From positions 7,068,001 to 7,132,000 of the forward strand of contig NZ_CP108484.1 in assembly GCF_036226505.1 (NCBI RefSeq): a stretch of DNA of 64,000 bases, read 5' to 3'. This document shows positions 24,606 to 33,318 of this stretch, piece after piece (the stretch's first letter is position 1; each line of letters begins with the position of its first letter). Both the position numbers and the translations under genes were made by a program. A model generated the notes under the pieces. That model worked only from the letters and a program-made list of their open reading frames with translations. It was not told the DNA's origin and ran no database searches. Source of the stretch: Kitasatospora sp. NBC_01246. Its GTDB lineage: Bacteria > Actinomycetota > Actinomycetes > Streptomycetales > Streptomycetaceae.

Positions 24606-26276
24606 TCAGACCCGGGAGGCCTCGCCGGTCTGGCGGGGCAGGGTGGCCGCGGGGCCGGCGGCATCGGCGGCGGCCGTCTCGGCCAGTTCCCGCTTGACGG
24701 CGGCCAGCGAGGGGTTGGCCCAGGCGCTGGCCACGCCCCAGCGGTAGAAGGCGAGCCCGATCAGGGCGACGATCAGCAGGTCCCAGCCCTCGGGGAGGTA
24801 GCCCCGGCCGCCGAAGTCGGCGCTGCCGGCCCAGGAGACGGCGGCCATCACGAACAGGTAGGCGATCATCCAGGCGCCGGCCTTGAGGTGCGGCTTGAGC
24901 TCGGCCCACGGCTTGCGCAGCTCGTACCAGGCCCAGATCGGCAGGCCGGCGGCCATCAGCAGGATGACCTTGCCGGTCAGCGGCCAGCGGGCCCAGTAGA
25001 GCACCAGCGAGCCGAAGACCATCGCCACCGGGGCGATCACCGGCATCGCGCGCAGCCGGACCGGTCGCGGCAGCTCGGGGGCGAGGCGGCGCAGCGCCAT
25101 CACCGCGACCGGGCCGGTGACGTACGAGATCACGGTGGCGACCGAGACGATCTCGGCGAGCGAGCCCCAGCCGCGGAAGACCGCCAGGAAGAGGAAGGCG
25201 ATCAGCAGGTTGAGCAGCAGGGCCGGGCGCGGGATGCCGGTCCTGGGGTCGACCCGGCCGAAGATCCTGGGCAGGTGGCCGTTCTCCTGCACGCCGTGGA
25301 TCATGCGCGAGGTGGTGGCGGCGTAGATCATGCCGGTGCCGCTGGGGGAGACGAAGGCGTCCGCGTACAGCAGCAGCGCGAGCCAGTTGAGGCCCCAGGC
25401 GATCGACAGGTCGGCCAGCGGCGAGGTGTAGCCGAGCCCGCTCCAGCCGTTGCTCAGGTCCCCCGTCGGGACGGCGCCGAGGAAGGCCACCTGCAGCGCG
25501 ACGTAGATCACCAGGGCGATCAGGATCGAGCCGATCACGGCCTTGGGCAGCGACTTACCGGGGTCGCGGGCCTCGCCGGCCAGGTTCAGCGGGGACTGGA
25601 ACCCGTTGAAGGCCCAGACGATGCCGGAGACGGCGACCGCCGTGAACACCGCGCTCCAGCCGTTCGGCGCGAAGCCGCCGTGGTCCGTGAAGTGGGCGGT
25701 GTCGAAGTGCGCCAGCAGCAGGGCGCCCGCGGTCAGCGTCGGCACGACCACCTTGAACACGGTGATCGCGGTGTTGGTCTTGGCGAACAGCGTGATCGCG
25801 AACCAGTTCAGCGCGAAGTAGCCGACCAGCAGCACGCTCGCCACGGCGACCCCGCTGACCGAGAGCTCCTCGCCGTCGAACAGGCCCTTCGCCCAGCCGA
25901 AGTGCCAGGAGCTCATGTACTGCACCGAGGCGGTGGCCTCGCCGGGGATCACCGAGACGATGGCGATCCAGTTGGCCCAGGCCGCCAGGTACCCGGCGAG
26001 CGAGCCGTGCGAGTACTGCCCGTACCGCACCATCCCGCCGGCCTTGGGGAACATGGACCCGAGCTCGCTGTAGGTCAGCGCGATGGTGAGTGCGACCGCG
26101 GCGCCGATCACCCAGGCGACGATCGAGGCCGGTCCGGCGAGCCGGGCGGCCCGCTCGGCACCGAAGAGCCAGCCGGAGCCGATGATCGAGCCGAGGCCCA
26201 CGGCGGTGAGGCTGATGGTGCCGAGCGAACGGCGGTAGTGCTGATGGGAAGCCGTCGTCGACTCAGGCGCGCTCAA
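24606..26276 (-). CDS. APC-family amino acid permease
   Basis: A 556-residue inner-membrane transporter with about 12-13 hydrophobic helices. Helix 1 carries the APC signature VGLGSIIGSGWLFGAERAA, whose GSG motif binds substrate amine/carboxylate in this superfamily. FPKAGGMVRYGQYSHG follows helix 2. A hydrophilic C-terminal tail is present. The start is TTG with GAGGAC upstream. The likely role is import of an amino acid or polyamine; specificity is unknown. Confidence 0.88.
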   Translation of the reverse strand: MSAPESTTASHQHYRRSLGTISLTAVGLGSIIGSGWLFGAERAARLAGPASIVAWVIGAAVALTIALTYSELGSMFPKAGGMVRYGQYSHGSLAGYLAAWANWIAIVSVIPGEATASVQYMSSWHFGWAKGLFDGEELSVSGVAVASVLLVGYFALNWFAITLFAKTNTAITVFKVVVPTLTAGALLLAHFDTAHFTDHGGFAPNGWSAVFTAVAVSGIVWAFNGFQSPLNLAGEARDPGKSLPKAVIGSILIALVIYVALQVAFLGAVPTGDLSNGWSGLGYTSPLADLSIAWGLNWLALLLYADAFVSPSGTGMIYAATTSRMIHGVQENGHLPRIFGRVDPRTGIPRPALLLNLLIAFLFLAVFRGWGSLAEIVSVATVISYVTGPVAVMALRRLAPELPRPVRLRAMPVIAPVAMVFGSLVLYWARWPLTGKVILLMAAGLPIWAWYELRKPWAELKPHLKAGAWMIAYLFVMAAVSWAGSADFGGRGYLPEGWDLLIVALIGLAFYRWGVASAWANPSLAAVKRELAETAAADAAGPAATLPRQTGEASRV

Positions 26277-26524
26277 CGTATCGGTCCTCTGTCTCCTGGG
26301 GTTCCGGACAAACGCACAGCAGACTATGGTGCGAAATAGGACGAAAACCTCAGATGAAGCTCAGATCATCCGATTGTTGCCATCTCGTGTCCGACGATCG
26401 GACACGTACGGACCCCCGGCAGCCTTGACCCGCAGTGCCCCTGAGTGCCCCGGTGCACCCCGCGGCGCCCGTGCCGCCCCATTCCCGCAGAGCCACCGGC
26501 GCAGGCTCCCGCCGACCCGTCCGG

Positions 26525-26574
26525 GCAAAAAAGAAATTCCCCGCAGGAACTCTTTGGAGTTCCTGCGGGGAATT
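26525..26574 (-). terminator. Intrinsic terminator of tRNA-Leu
   Basis: An 18-bp perfect stem (26535-26552 with 26557-26574, TTTG loop) is followed on the minus strand by TCTTTTTTG. It is a classical rho-independent terminator starting 5 bases after the tRNA CCA end, one of the few in the window with a true T-tract. Confidence 0.92.
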
Positions 26575-26578
26575 GTTC

Positions 26579-26666
26579 TGGTGTCCGAGGGGGGACTTGA
26601 ACCCCCACGCCCGATAAAGGGCACTAGCACCTCAAGCTAGCGCGTCTGCCATTCCGCCACCCGGAC
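26579..26666 (-). tRNA. tRNA-Leu(GAG)
   Basis: On the minus strand the gene reads from GTCCGGGTGGCGG to CTCGGAC-A-CCA. The acceptor stem GTCCGGG/CTCGGAC pairs with one G-T. The anticodon loop TTGAGGT gives anticodon GAG, decoding CUC. A class II long variable arm (TGCCCTTTATCGGGCG) and the T-arm GGGGGTTCAAGTCCCCC are present. The CCA is encoded. It is followed directly by its own terminator. Confidence 0.97.
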
Positions 26667-26997
26667 AGGGTGTGTGCTTCGGGGACTTTCTGCTCGCCCC
26701 CTCGGCGACAGAGAGAACATTACCAGGGTTCTGGAGTGCTTCTCACCTGCGTTTCCCCGGGTGGGGACCACCGGGGTGGCGGGGATGGGTCGCAGGACTG
26801 AGCGAAGCGGTGGTTCAGGGGCGGGAAGCGGTCGTACTGTGACCGGCGGGCGGTCGGGAACGGGCGGGAGTGGTCCGACACGGGCAAGTTGTCGACGGTG
26901 CGGCCGTGCCGGGGGCGGCTCTCCTAGCCTCTGTGGACCGAGGGCGCCATGAGCGGAACGCCTGATTCCCGGGGTCGCGGACGAAGGGCGGCTGGAC
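26667..26997. other. Intergenic region upstream of tRNA-Leu and the RsbW-like gene
   Basis: 331 bp with no supported gene. On the minus strand TAATGT (26722-26717) is a possible -10 of the tRNA promoter. The part nearer 26997 must hold the promoter of the rightward ATP-binding protein, but no confident -35/-10 pair is visible. Confidence 0.35.
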
Positions 26998-27513
26998 GTG
27001 GAGCAGATCAGCGGGGCGGCGGAGGCCGAGCCCAGACGTGTGGCGTCCGGATGCCCGGCATCCGGACGCGCCGGGAGCGGGCCGGCCGAAGGGGTGTGGC
27101 GGTTCCCGGTACCGGCGGTGGAGGCCTCGGTGCCGCGGACCAGGCACGCGGTGCGGGACCGGCTGCTGGCCCAGGGGATGGCGGGGGTGCGCTACCAGGA
27201 GCTGGTGGACGACCTGCTGCTGATCGTCTCGGAGCTGGTGGGCAACGCCGTGACGCACGCCGCCGAGCTGTCGCCGGAGGTGACCACCGAACTCGTGGTC
27301 GGAGCGGGCTGGGTCCGGGTGTCGGTCGAGGACGGCGACCCGTACCGGCCGAAGGCCCTGGAGAGCGACGCCGGGCGGACCGGCGGGCGGGGGCTGCTGC
27401 TGGTGAAGAGCGTCACCCTGCAGGCGGGCGGGGTCTGCGACGTGGAGCGGACGGGGGAGGGCGGCAAAGTGGTCTGGGCCTCGCTGCCCATCCCCCGGGA
27501 GGACGCGCGGTAG
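26998..27513 (+). CDS. RsbW-like ATP-binding regulatory protein
   Basis: A 171-residue single-domain HATPase_c_2 protein of the anti-sigma-factor kinase type abundant in Streptomyces. The N-box is LLLIVSELVGNAVTHAA, the G1 box is VSVEDGDPYRP and the G2 box is TGGRGLLLVKSV. Such proteins bind and may phosphorylate anti-anti-sigma partners, but no partner gene is adjacent. The N-terminal 35 residues are low complexity. The GTG start is weakly supported. It is convergent with idi, with only 9 bp between the stops. Confidence 0.8.
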   Translation: MEQISGAAEAEPRRVASGCPASGRAGSGPAEGVWRFPVPAVEASVPRTRHAVRDRLLAQGMAGVRYQELVDDLLLIVSELVGNAVTHAAELSPEVTTELVVGAGWVRVSVEDGDPYRPKALESDAGRTGGRGLLLVKSVTLQAGGVCDVERTGEGGKVVWASLPIPREDAR

Positions 27514-27522
27514 CGGGTGGTC

Positions 27523-28176
27523 CTACCAGTCCCGGCCGGCGATCTCGCGGATGCCGGGCAGCGCGGCCTCGAAGACGGTCCGGAACCACACCGAGAACGG
27601 CCGCTCGTCCTGGAGCTCGCGCAGCTCCTGCGCGGACACGAAGGCGAAGTCGTCCACCTCGTCCGGGTCGGGCACGACGTCGGCGGTGACCAGGCCGACG
27701 AACAGGTGGTTCCACTCCCGCTCGATCAGGCCGGAGGCCTCGTCCGGCAGGTCGTACCGGACGGTGCCGGCCTCGCAGAGGAGCGCGGGGGCGACGCCCA
27801 GCTCCTCGGCGGTGCGCCGGGCCGCGGCGACGAACGGCGGCTCGTCGGGGTACGGGTGGCCGCAGCAGGTGTTCGACCAGACGCCGGGGGAGTGGTACTT
27901 GCCGAGGGCCCGGCGCTGGAGCAGGAGCCGTCCCTGGCGGTCGAAGAGGAACACCGAGAACGCCCGGTGAAGCCGGCCCGGCTGCTGGTGGGCCCAGTGC
28001 TTCTCGGCGGTGCCGATCGTGACGCCCTCGTCGTCGACGAGCTCCAGCAGGATCTCGGTGCCGGCGGGCGCTCCGGCCGCGGCTCGGGGGTCGGCCGTCA
28101 CGTCGGTCTCCACGTCGAGACCGGTGTCGATCTCCGAGGTGAAGTGCGTCGGGCTGGTCGGCGGACTCTGGGGCAT
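27523..28176 (-). CDS. idi: Type I isopentenyl-diphosphate delta-isomerase
   Basis: A 217-residue Nudix-fold enzyme that converts isopentenyl to dimethylallyl diphosphate, balancing precursors for the hopanoid pathway encoded downstream. The catalytic Cys is in SNTCCGHPYPDE and the catalytic Glu in LIEREWNHLFVG. Metal-binding His residues are in LHRAFSVFLFD and CCGHP. The ATG at 28176 follows AAAGAGG on its strand; the in-frame extension upstream is rejected. It is divergent from the operon at 28644. Confidence 0.93.
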   Translation of the reverse strand: MPQSPPTSPTHFTSEIDTGLDVETDVTADPRAAAGAPAGTEILLELVDDEGVTIGTAEKHWAHQQPGRLHRAFSVFLFDRQGRLLLQRRALGKYHSPGVWSNTCCGHPYPDEPPFVAAARRTAEELGVAPALLCEAGTVRYDLPDEASGLIEREWNHLFVGLVTADVVPDPDEVDDFAFVSAQELRELQDERPFSVWFRTVFEAALPGIREIAGRDW

Positions 28177-28643
28177 GAGGCCTCTTTCGGGGGCAATGGG
28201 AGCACCGGTGGCGTCGTGCCCCAGTCTGCCGTACGGGTGGCGGTCCGCAGGCGTCCCACACACAACAGGGCGGATCATGACCGTTCCCGCACCATTCCCG
28301 GTATCGGAATGGGCGACGGATTAGCAGAGGCGTTCGGAACGCGTTCGGCGCCCGTTCGATTCCGACGGCGTGCGGACGGTGAACGGACACCTCGACGGCA
28401 CCCCTTCTTCACCGCCGCCGGACCCGGTGTCCGCCCGGGCCACCGGCCGCGTTCGGGCTGGTCGCCACGGTCGCCTACCATCACTGATGACACGGTGCCC
28501 GCATCCTCGCCGGCATCGGCGCGCCACCCCGACGGCCTGCGGCGGCGCACGGTCCGGCGGCTTGCGGCAGCGCACAGCCCGCCGGGCGGCTGCGGCGTTC
28601 GGCCCGACGGATCAGCACAGCACGACGGATCAGGAGACCCCGC
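28177..28643. other. Divergent region, idi / lipid-glycan operon
   Basis: 467 bp with no supported gene. CCATTCC (28292-28298) and GGAATGG (28306-28312) form a 7-bp dyad with a 7-base spacer, a candidate operator for a shared regulator. Further right the DNA is uniformly GC-rich, and no promoter can be set firmly. Confidence 0.4.
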
Positions 28644-29399
28644 ATGATCGGCCTCGTTCTGGCAGCCGGCGCCGGCCGCCGGCTGCGCCCGTACACCGAC
28701 ACCCTTCCGAAGGCGCTGGTGCCGGTCGACGGGGAGCGGACCGTCCTGGACCTCACCCTCGGCAACTTCGCCGAGGTCGGCCTGCGCGAGGCGGCGATCG
28801 TCGTCGGCTACCGCAAGGAGGCGGTCCAGGACCGCAAGGCGGCCCTGGAGCAGAAGTACGGCGTGAAGCTCACCCTGGTCGAGAACGACAAGGCCGAGGA
28901 GTGGAACAACGCCTACTCCCTCTGGTGCGCCCGCGAGCTCTTCGGCGAGGGCCTGCTGCTGGCCAACGGGGACACCGTGCACCCGGCCTCCGTCCAGCGG
29001 ACCATGCTGGAGGGCAACCGGCGCCTCACCGAGGAGGGCCGCGCCCCCGGCATCCTGCTCGCCCTCGACACGGTGAAGAAGCTCGCCGACGAGGAGATGA
29101 AGGTCGTCGTCGACCCGGCCACCGGCATGCGGCGCATCACCAAGCTGATGGAGCCGGCCGAGGCGACCGGCGAGTACATCGGCCTCACCGTGATCAACCC
29201 GTCGGCCGCCGCCGACCTCACCGACGCGCTGCGCGCCACCTACGAGCGCGACCCGCAGCTGTACTACGAGGACGGCTACCAGGAGATGGTCGACCGCGGT
29301 CTGCGGATCGACGTGCAGCCGATCGGCGAGGTCTCCTGGGTCGAGGTCGACAACCACGACGACCTGGCCAAGGCGCGGGAGATCGCGTGCCAGTACTGA
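28644..29399 (+). CDS. Sugar/polyol-phosphate nucleotidyltransferase (LicC/TarI-like)
   Basis: A 251-residue NTP-transferase. The N-terminal IGLVLAAGAGRRLRPYTDTL with Lys in LPKALVPVDG is the nucleotide-binding signature. NNAYSLWCA and LLANGDTVHP resemble the phosphocholine/phospho-polyol cytidylyltransferase branch. It would activate a phosphorylated alcohol or sugar as its CDP derivative. It is the first gene of a six-gene operon that continues with a glycerol-1-phosphate-dehydrogenase-like protein and a CDP-alcohol phosphotransferase, which supports a CDP-activated product. Strong start: ATG after CAGGAGA. Confidence 0.85.
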   Translation: MIGLVLAAGAGRRLRPYTDTLPKALVPVDGERTVLDLTLGNFAEVGLREAAIVVGYRKEAVQDRKAALEQKYGVKLTLVENDKAEEWNNAYSLWCARELFGEGLLLANGDTVHPASVQRTMLEGNRRLTEEGRAPGILLALDTVKKLADEEMKVVVDPATGMRRITKLMEPAEATGEYIGLTVINPSAAADLTDALRATYERDPQLYYEDGYQEMVDRGLRIDVQPIGEVSWVEVDNHDDLAKAREIACQY

Positions 29400-30448
29400 C
29401 GCGGCTGGTGCCGTCGCCGGTCTTCGTGGAGATCCGCTCGGGGGCGCTCGACGCCCTCGGGGGGATCCTCGCCGACCAGCGGCTCTCCACCTCGGGCCGG
29501 ATCGCGGTGGCGATCAGCAACGGCTCCGGGGCGGTGCTGCGCGAGCGGCTGGAGCCCGCCCTGCCGGGCGCCGACTGGTACAACGTCGACGACGGCAGCC
29601 TCGACAGCGCGGTGCGCCTGGCGGACGCGATGCGCGGCGGCCACTACGACGCGATCGTCGGCCTGGGCGGCGGCAAGATCATCGATGCCGCCAAGTACGC
29701 CGCCGCGCGGGTCGGCCTGCCGGTGGTCGCGGTGGCCACCAACCTCGCGCACGACGGCATCTGCTCTCCCGTCTCCACCCTCGACAACGACGCCGGCCGG
29801 GGGTCCTACGGCGTGCCCGGCCCGATCGGCATCGTGGTCGACCTCGACGTGATCCGGCAGGCTCCGCCGCGCTTCGTGGCGGCCGGCATCGGCGACGTCG
29901 TCTCCAACATCTCCGCCTGCGCGGACTGGGAGCTGTCCCAGGCCGAGACCGGCGAGCCGGTGGACGGACTGGCCGTGGCGATGGCCCGTTCGGCGGGCGA
30001 GAACCTGCTGCGGCACCCAGGAAACCTTCAGGATCAGGACCTCCTGACAGCGCTCGCGGAAGCCCTGGTACTGTCCGGCATCGCGATGAACATCGCCGGC
30101 AGCACCCGGCCCTCGTCGGGGGCCTGCCACGAGATCTCGCATGCCCTGGACGTGCTGTATCCCAAGCGATCCGCCCAGCACGGCGAACAGGTCGGCCTCG
30201 GGGCCGCCTTCGCCAGCTTCCTGCGGGGCGAGCGCGAGCTGACCGGTCTGATCGTGGAGCGCCTGTCGCGCCACGGCCTGCCGGTGACCGCAGCTCAGAT
30301 CGGCTTCACCGAGGCGGAGTTCACCGAGGCGGTGCACTACGCTCCGAACACCCGCCCGGGCCGCTTCACCATTCTTGAGCACCTCGACCTCTCCCCCTCA
30401 GCGATCAGGGACGCGTACGCCGACTATGTCCAAGCCGTCAACAGCTGA
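29387..30448 (+). CDS. sn-Glycerol-1-phosphate dehydrogenase-like (EgsA/AraM family)
   Basis: A 353-residue NAD(P)-dependent, metal-containing dehydrogenase of the glycerol dehydrogenase/G1PDH/dehydroquinate-synthase superfamily. The cofactor motif GLGGGKIID spans residues 92-100. Asp170, His248 and His265 match in spacing the zinc ligands of glycerol dehydrogenase (171, 254, 271). The family makes sn-glycerol-1-phosphate from dihydroxyacetone phosphate in archaea and, as AraM, in Bacillus. The GTG start overlaps the previous gene by 13 bp and has GGGAG just upstream. The true substrate could be another polyol phosphate. Confidence 0.82.
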   Translation: MPVLTRLVPSPVFVEIRSGALDALGGILADQRLSTSGRIAVAISNGSGAVLRERLEPALPGADWYNVDDGSLDSAVRLADAMRGGHYDAIVGLGGGKIIDAAKYAAARVGLPVVAVATNLAHDGICSPVSTLDNDAGRGSYGVPGPIGIVVDLDVIRQAPPRFVAAGIGDVVSNISACADWELSQAETGEPVDGLAVAMARSAGENLLRHPGNLQDQDLLTALAEALVLSGIAMNIAGSTRPSSGACHEISHALDVLYPKRSAQHGEQVGLGAAFASFLRGERELTGLIVERLSRHGLPVTAAQIGFTEAEFTEAVHYAPNTRPGRFTILEHLDLSPSAIRDAYADYVQAVNS

Positions 30449-31277
30449 CCCCGCCACGAAGGGCTCGCCCCCGGCCCCGGTGGATCTGACCCGCCGCCCC
30501 TCCGTCGAGGAGCTGCGCGCGGTGATCCACCCGGAGGGCATGCTCCAGCGCCGCAGCGCGGAGCACTGGGCGGGCCGCCTCTACATGCGGCGGATCTCGC
30601 TGCGGATCACCCGCGTGCTCTCCACCGTGACGGCGATCACGCCCAACGGTCTGACCTACCTGATGATGCTCACCGGCATCCTGGCCGGTGCCGCGCTGAT
30701 CGTCCCGGGCCTCACCGGGGCGGTCCTCGGCGCCCTGCTCATCCAGGTCTACCTGCTGCTGGACTGCGTGGACGGCGAGGTCGCCCGCTGGCGCCGGCAG
30801 ACCTCGCTCACCGGCGTCTACCTGGACCGGGTCGGCCACTACATGTCCGAGGCGGCCCTCCTGACCGGTCTCGGCCTGCGCGGCTGCGACCTCTTCCACC
30901 GGAGCGGCACCGCCTCGCACTGGGAGTGGGCCTTCCTCGGCACGCTCGCCGCGCTCGGCGCCATCCTGATCAAGTCCGAGACGGACCTGGTGGACGTGGC
31001 CCGGGCCCGCAGCGGCCTCACGGCGGTCGAGGACAGCGCCTCGGTGCCGCGTTCCTCCGGCGTGGCCAGGGCCCGCCGGGCGGCCTCCTTCCTCAAGTTC
31101 CACCGGCTGGTGGGCGCGGTCGAGGCCTCGCTGCTCATCCTCGCCGCGGGCGTCGCGGACGCCGTGCACGGCGGGCTGCTCTTCACCCGGCTCGCGGTGG
31201 TCGTGCTGGCCGCGATCGCGATGCTGCAGACCGTGCTGCACCTGCTGAGCATCGTTCTCTCCAGCAGGCTCCGGTGA
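30426..31277 (+). CDS. CDP-alcohol phosphatidyltransferase-family enzyme, variant motif
   Basis: A 283-residue membrane enzyme that would transfer a phospho-alcohol from a CDP-activated donor. The family motif D-x2-D-G-x2-A-R-x8-G-x3-D-x3-D is present from Asp113 (Asp116, Gly117, Ala120, Arg121, Gly130, Asp134). The last Asp, normally the catalytic base, is His138 (codon at 30837). About six hydrophobic segments follow or surround the motif. The ATG at 30426 overlaps the upstream gene by 23 bp. It probably acts after the nucleotidyltransferase and dehydrogenase; substrate unknown. Confidence 0.85.
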   Translation: MSKPSTADPATKGSPPAPVDLTRRPSVEELRAVIHPEGMLQRRSAEHWAGRLYMRRISLRITRVLSTVTAITPNGLTYLMMLTGILAGAALIVPGLTGAVLGALLIQVYLLLDCVDGEVARWRRQTSLTGVYLDRVGHYMSEAALLTGLGLRGCDLFHRSGTASHWEWAFLGTLAALGAILIKSETDLVDVARARSGLTAVEDSASVPRSSGVARARRAASFLKFHRLVGAVEASLLILAAGVADAVHGGLLFTRLAVVVLAAIAMLQTVLHLLSIVLSSRLR

Positions 31278-32188
31278 GCGCCGTGACGGAGCACCTCCCG
31301 GCCGCCGCCGACACCTTCCGGCTCGGCGCGGTCATCATCACCATGGGCAACCGCCCGGCCGAGCTGAACGCGCTGATCGAGTCGGTCCGCGCCCAGGAGG
31401 GCCCGACCGTCGAACTGGCCGTGGTCGCCAACGGCGCCCCGCTGCCGCCGCTGCCGCCGGGCGTGCGCAGCGTCGAGCTGCCGGAGAACCTCGGCATCCC
31501 GGGCGGCCGCAACGTCGGCATCGAGCTGTTCGGCAAGGACGGCCGGGAGGTCGACGCCGTCCTCTTCCTGGACGACGACGGCCGGCTCCCGGGCACCGAC
31601 TCGGCCCGGCTGCTGCGCGAGGCCTTCAGCGCCGACCCGGAGCTGGGGATCGTCAGCTTCCGGATCGCCGACCCCGACACCGGCGTCACCCAGCGCCGGC
31701 ACGTCCCCCGGCTGCGCGCCAGCGACCCGCTGCGCTCCTCCCGGGTGACCACCTTCCTGGGCGGCGCGAGCGCCGTGCGCTGCACGGTGTTCGAACAGGC
31801 CGGCCAGCTGCCCGCCGAGTTCTTCTACGCGCACGAGGAGACCGACCTCGCCTGGCGCGCGCTGGACGCCGGCTGGGCCATCGACTACCGGGCGGACGTG
31901 GTGCTCCACCACCCGACCACCTCGCCCGCCCGGCACGCCACGTACTTCCACAACGTGGCCCGCAACAGGGTGTGGCTCGCGAGACGGAACCTTCCGGCCC
32001 TGTTCGTGCCTCTCTATCTGGGAACCTGGTTCCTGCTGACCCTGGCCCGCCGCCCCTCCCCGGAGGCGCTCAAGGCCTGGTGGGGCGGGTTCCGGGCGGG
32101 CTGGCGCGAACCCTGCGGTACGCGGCGGCCCATGCGATGGCGTACCGTTTGGCGACTGACCAGGCTGGGCCGACCGCCGGTCATCTGA
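31274..32188 (+). CDS. Family 2 glycosyltransferase
   Basis: A 304-residue GT-A fold enzyme (GlcNAc/rhamnosyl-transferase-like). Its features are VIITMGNRPAELNALIESV at the start, LPENLGIPGGRNVGI, and the metal-binding acidic run Asp100-Asp102 in LFLDDDGR. Later EETDLAWRALDAGW matches the ED-x-DLxxR acceptor motif of rhamnosyl and galactofuranosyl transferases. It ends in a basic tail after a membrane-associated stretch (FVPLYLGTWFLLTLA). The GTG start overlaps the previous stop (GTGA). It presumably glycosylates the intermediate made by this operon. Confidence 0.87.
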   Translation: MSAVTEHLPAAADTFRLGAVIITMGNRPAELNALIESVRAQEGPTVELAVVANGAPLPPLPPGVRSVELPENLGIPGGRNVGIELFGKDGREVDAVLFLDDDGRLPGTDSARLLREAFSADPELGIVSFRIADPDTGVTQRRHVPRLRASDPLRSSRVTTFLGGASAVRCTVFEQAGQLPAEFFYAHEETDLAWRALDAGWAIDYRADVVLHHPTTSPARHATYFHNVARNRVWLARRNLPALFVPLYLGTWFLLTLARRPSPEALKAWWGGFRAGWREPCGTRRPMRWRTVWRLTRLGRPPVI

Positions 32189-32376
32189 TCGTACGGTCGG
32201 GCGGCCCCGCGATGATTTGAACCGGACGGTTCAGTCGTCGTACGGTCGTCCGATCGCAGCGGCCGGTGACCACGCACCGGCCGGACTCCCCCGTGATCCG
32301 AGTGGATCCCCCTCGGCGAAAGGCCGGCGGACCCCCGTCGACCGGCCTCCCCGACGATCCCGCGCGAAGGACGAAT

Positions 32377-33318
32377 GTGTCGACAGTGAGTGAACCCGTC
32401 AGCCTCTCAGCCCCGAGGGGGGCGGACGCGGGCCTGACCCCCAAGCAGCTTGCGGACAAGTACGGTCTCGCGGTCAGCGGCAGACGACCCGGCCTCGTCG
32501 CCTACACCAAGCAGCTGTGGGCCCGCCGGCACTTCATCTGGGCCTTCGCCACCGCCCGCCTGGTGGCCCAGTACACCGACGCCAAGCTCGGCCAGCTCTG
32601 GCAGGTCGTGACCCCGCTGCTGAACTGCGCGGTGTTCTACCTGGTCTTCGGTGTGATCCTGCGCAACAAGGACGGGTTCCCGGACGGCACGTACACCGCG
32701 TGGCTCTGCATCGGTGTCTTCGTCTTCCAGTTCACCCAGAACGCGGTGCAGTCCGGCACCCGGGCGATCTCCGACAACCTCGGCCTGATCCGCGCCCTGC
32801 ACTTCCCGCGTGCCTCGCTGCCGATCGCCTTCACGGTGATCCAGCTCCAGCAGCTGATGATCTCGATGGTGGTGCTGGTCGGCGTGGTGCTGGCCAGCGG
32901 CATCGAGCCCGGCCGGACCTGGCTCGCGGTGGCCCCGGCGCTCCTCCTGCAGTCGATGTTCAACACCGGGGTGGCCCTGGTGATGGCGCGGATCGGTTCC
33001 AAGACCAGTGACATCTCCCAGCTGATCCCGTTCGCGATGCGCGCCTGGATGTTCCTCTCCGGCGTGATGTTCAGCATCCAGGACAAGATCAACGGCTGGC
33101 CGGAGTTCTGGCAGAAGGTGATGCAGCTCAACCCGGCCTCGGTCTACATGGACCTGATCCGGCACGCGTTCGCGCCGGTCATCTACAACAAGCACGTCCC
33201 CCAGCACCAGGTGTTCCCGCCGCACCAGTGGACGTACGGCATCGCCTGGGCGGTCGGGATGTTCGTGATCGGATACGTCTTCTTCTGGAAGGCCGAGGAG
33301 GAGTACGGCCGTGGCTGA
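32377..33318 (+). CDS. ABC-2 type polysaccharide/teichoic-acid export permease (TagG-like)
   Basis: A 313-residue inner-membrane permease with six hydrophobic helices. It has the TagG/Wzm features YTDAKLGQLWQVVTPLLNCA early and a late LNPASVYMDLIRHAF. The GTG at 32377 is chosen because GAAGGAC lies just upstream; a longer frame from 32266 lacks support. It would form a channel with the ATPase encoded next to it and flip or export a lipid-linked glycan. Confidence 0.87.
   Translation: MSTVSEPVSLSAPRGADAGLTPKQLADKYGLAVSGRRPGLVAYTKQLWARRHFIWAFATARLVAQYTDAKLGQLWQVVTPLLNCAVFYLVFGVILRNKDGFPDGTYTAWLCIGVFVFQFTQNAVQSGTRAISDNLGLIRALHFPRASLPIAFTVIQLQQLMISMVVLVGVVLASGIEPGRTWLAVAPALLLQSMFNTGVALVMARIGSKTSDISQLIPFAMRAWMFLSGVMFSIQDKINGWPEFWQKVMQLNPASVYMDLIRHAFAPVIYNKHVPQHQVFPPHQWTYGIAWAVGMFVIGYVFFWKAEEEYGRG

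Noticed and set aside
26579..26666. tRNA-Leu as an integration site for a mobile element
   Set aside because: No integrase, excisionase or direct repeat of the tRNA 3' end lies in the flanks, and the neighbours look like core genes.
28913..29583. Minus-strand open frames inside the nucleotidyltransferase and dehydrogenase genes
   Set aside because: They are Ser/Arg-rich complements of well-supported genes and show no family similarity.
32266..32376. Longer TagG-like protein starting at 32266
   Set aside because: The extension is Pro/Arg-rich without a ribosome site, whereas GTG at 32377 follows GAAGGAC.
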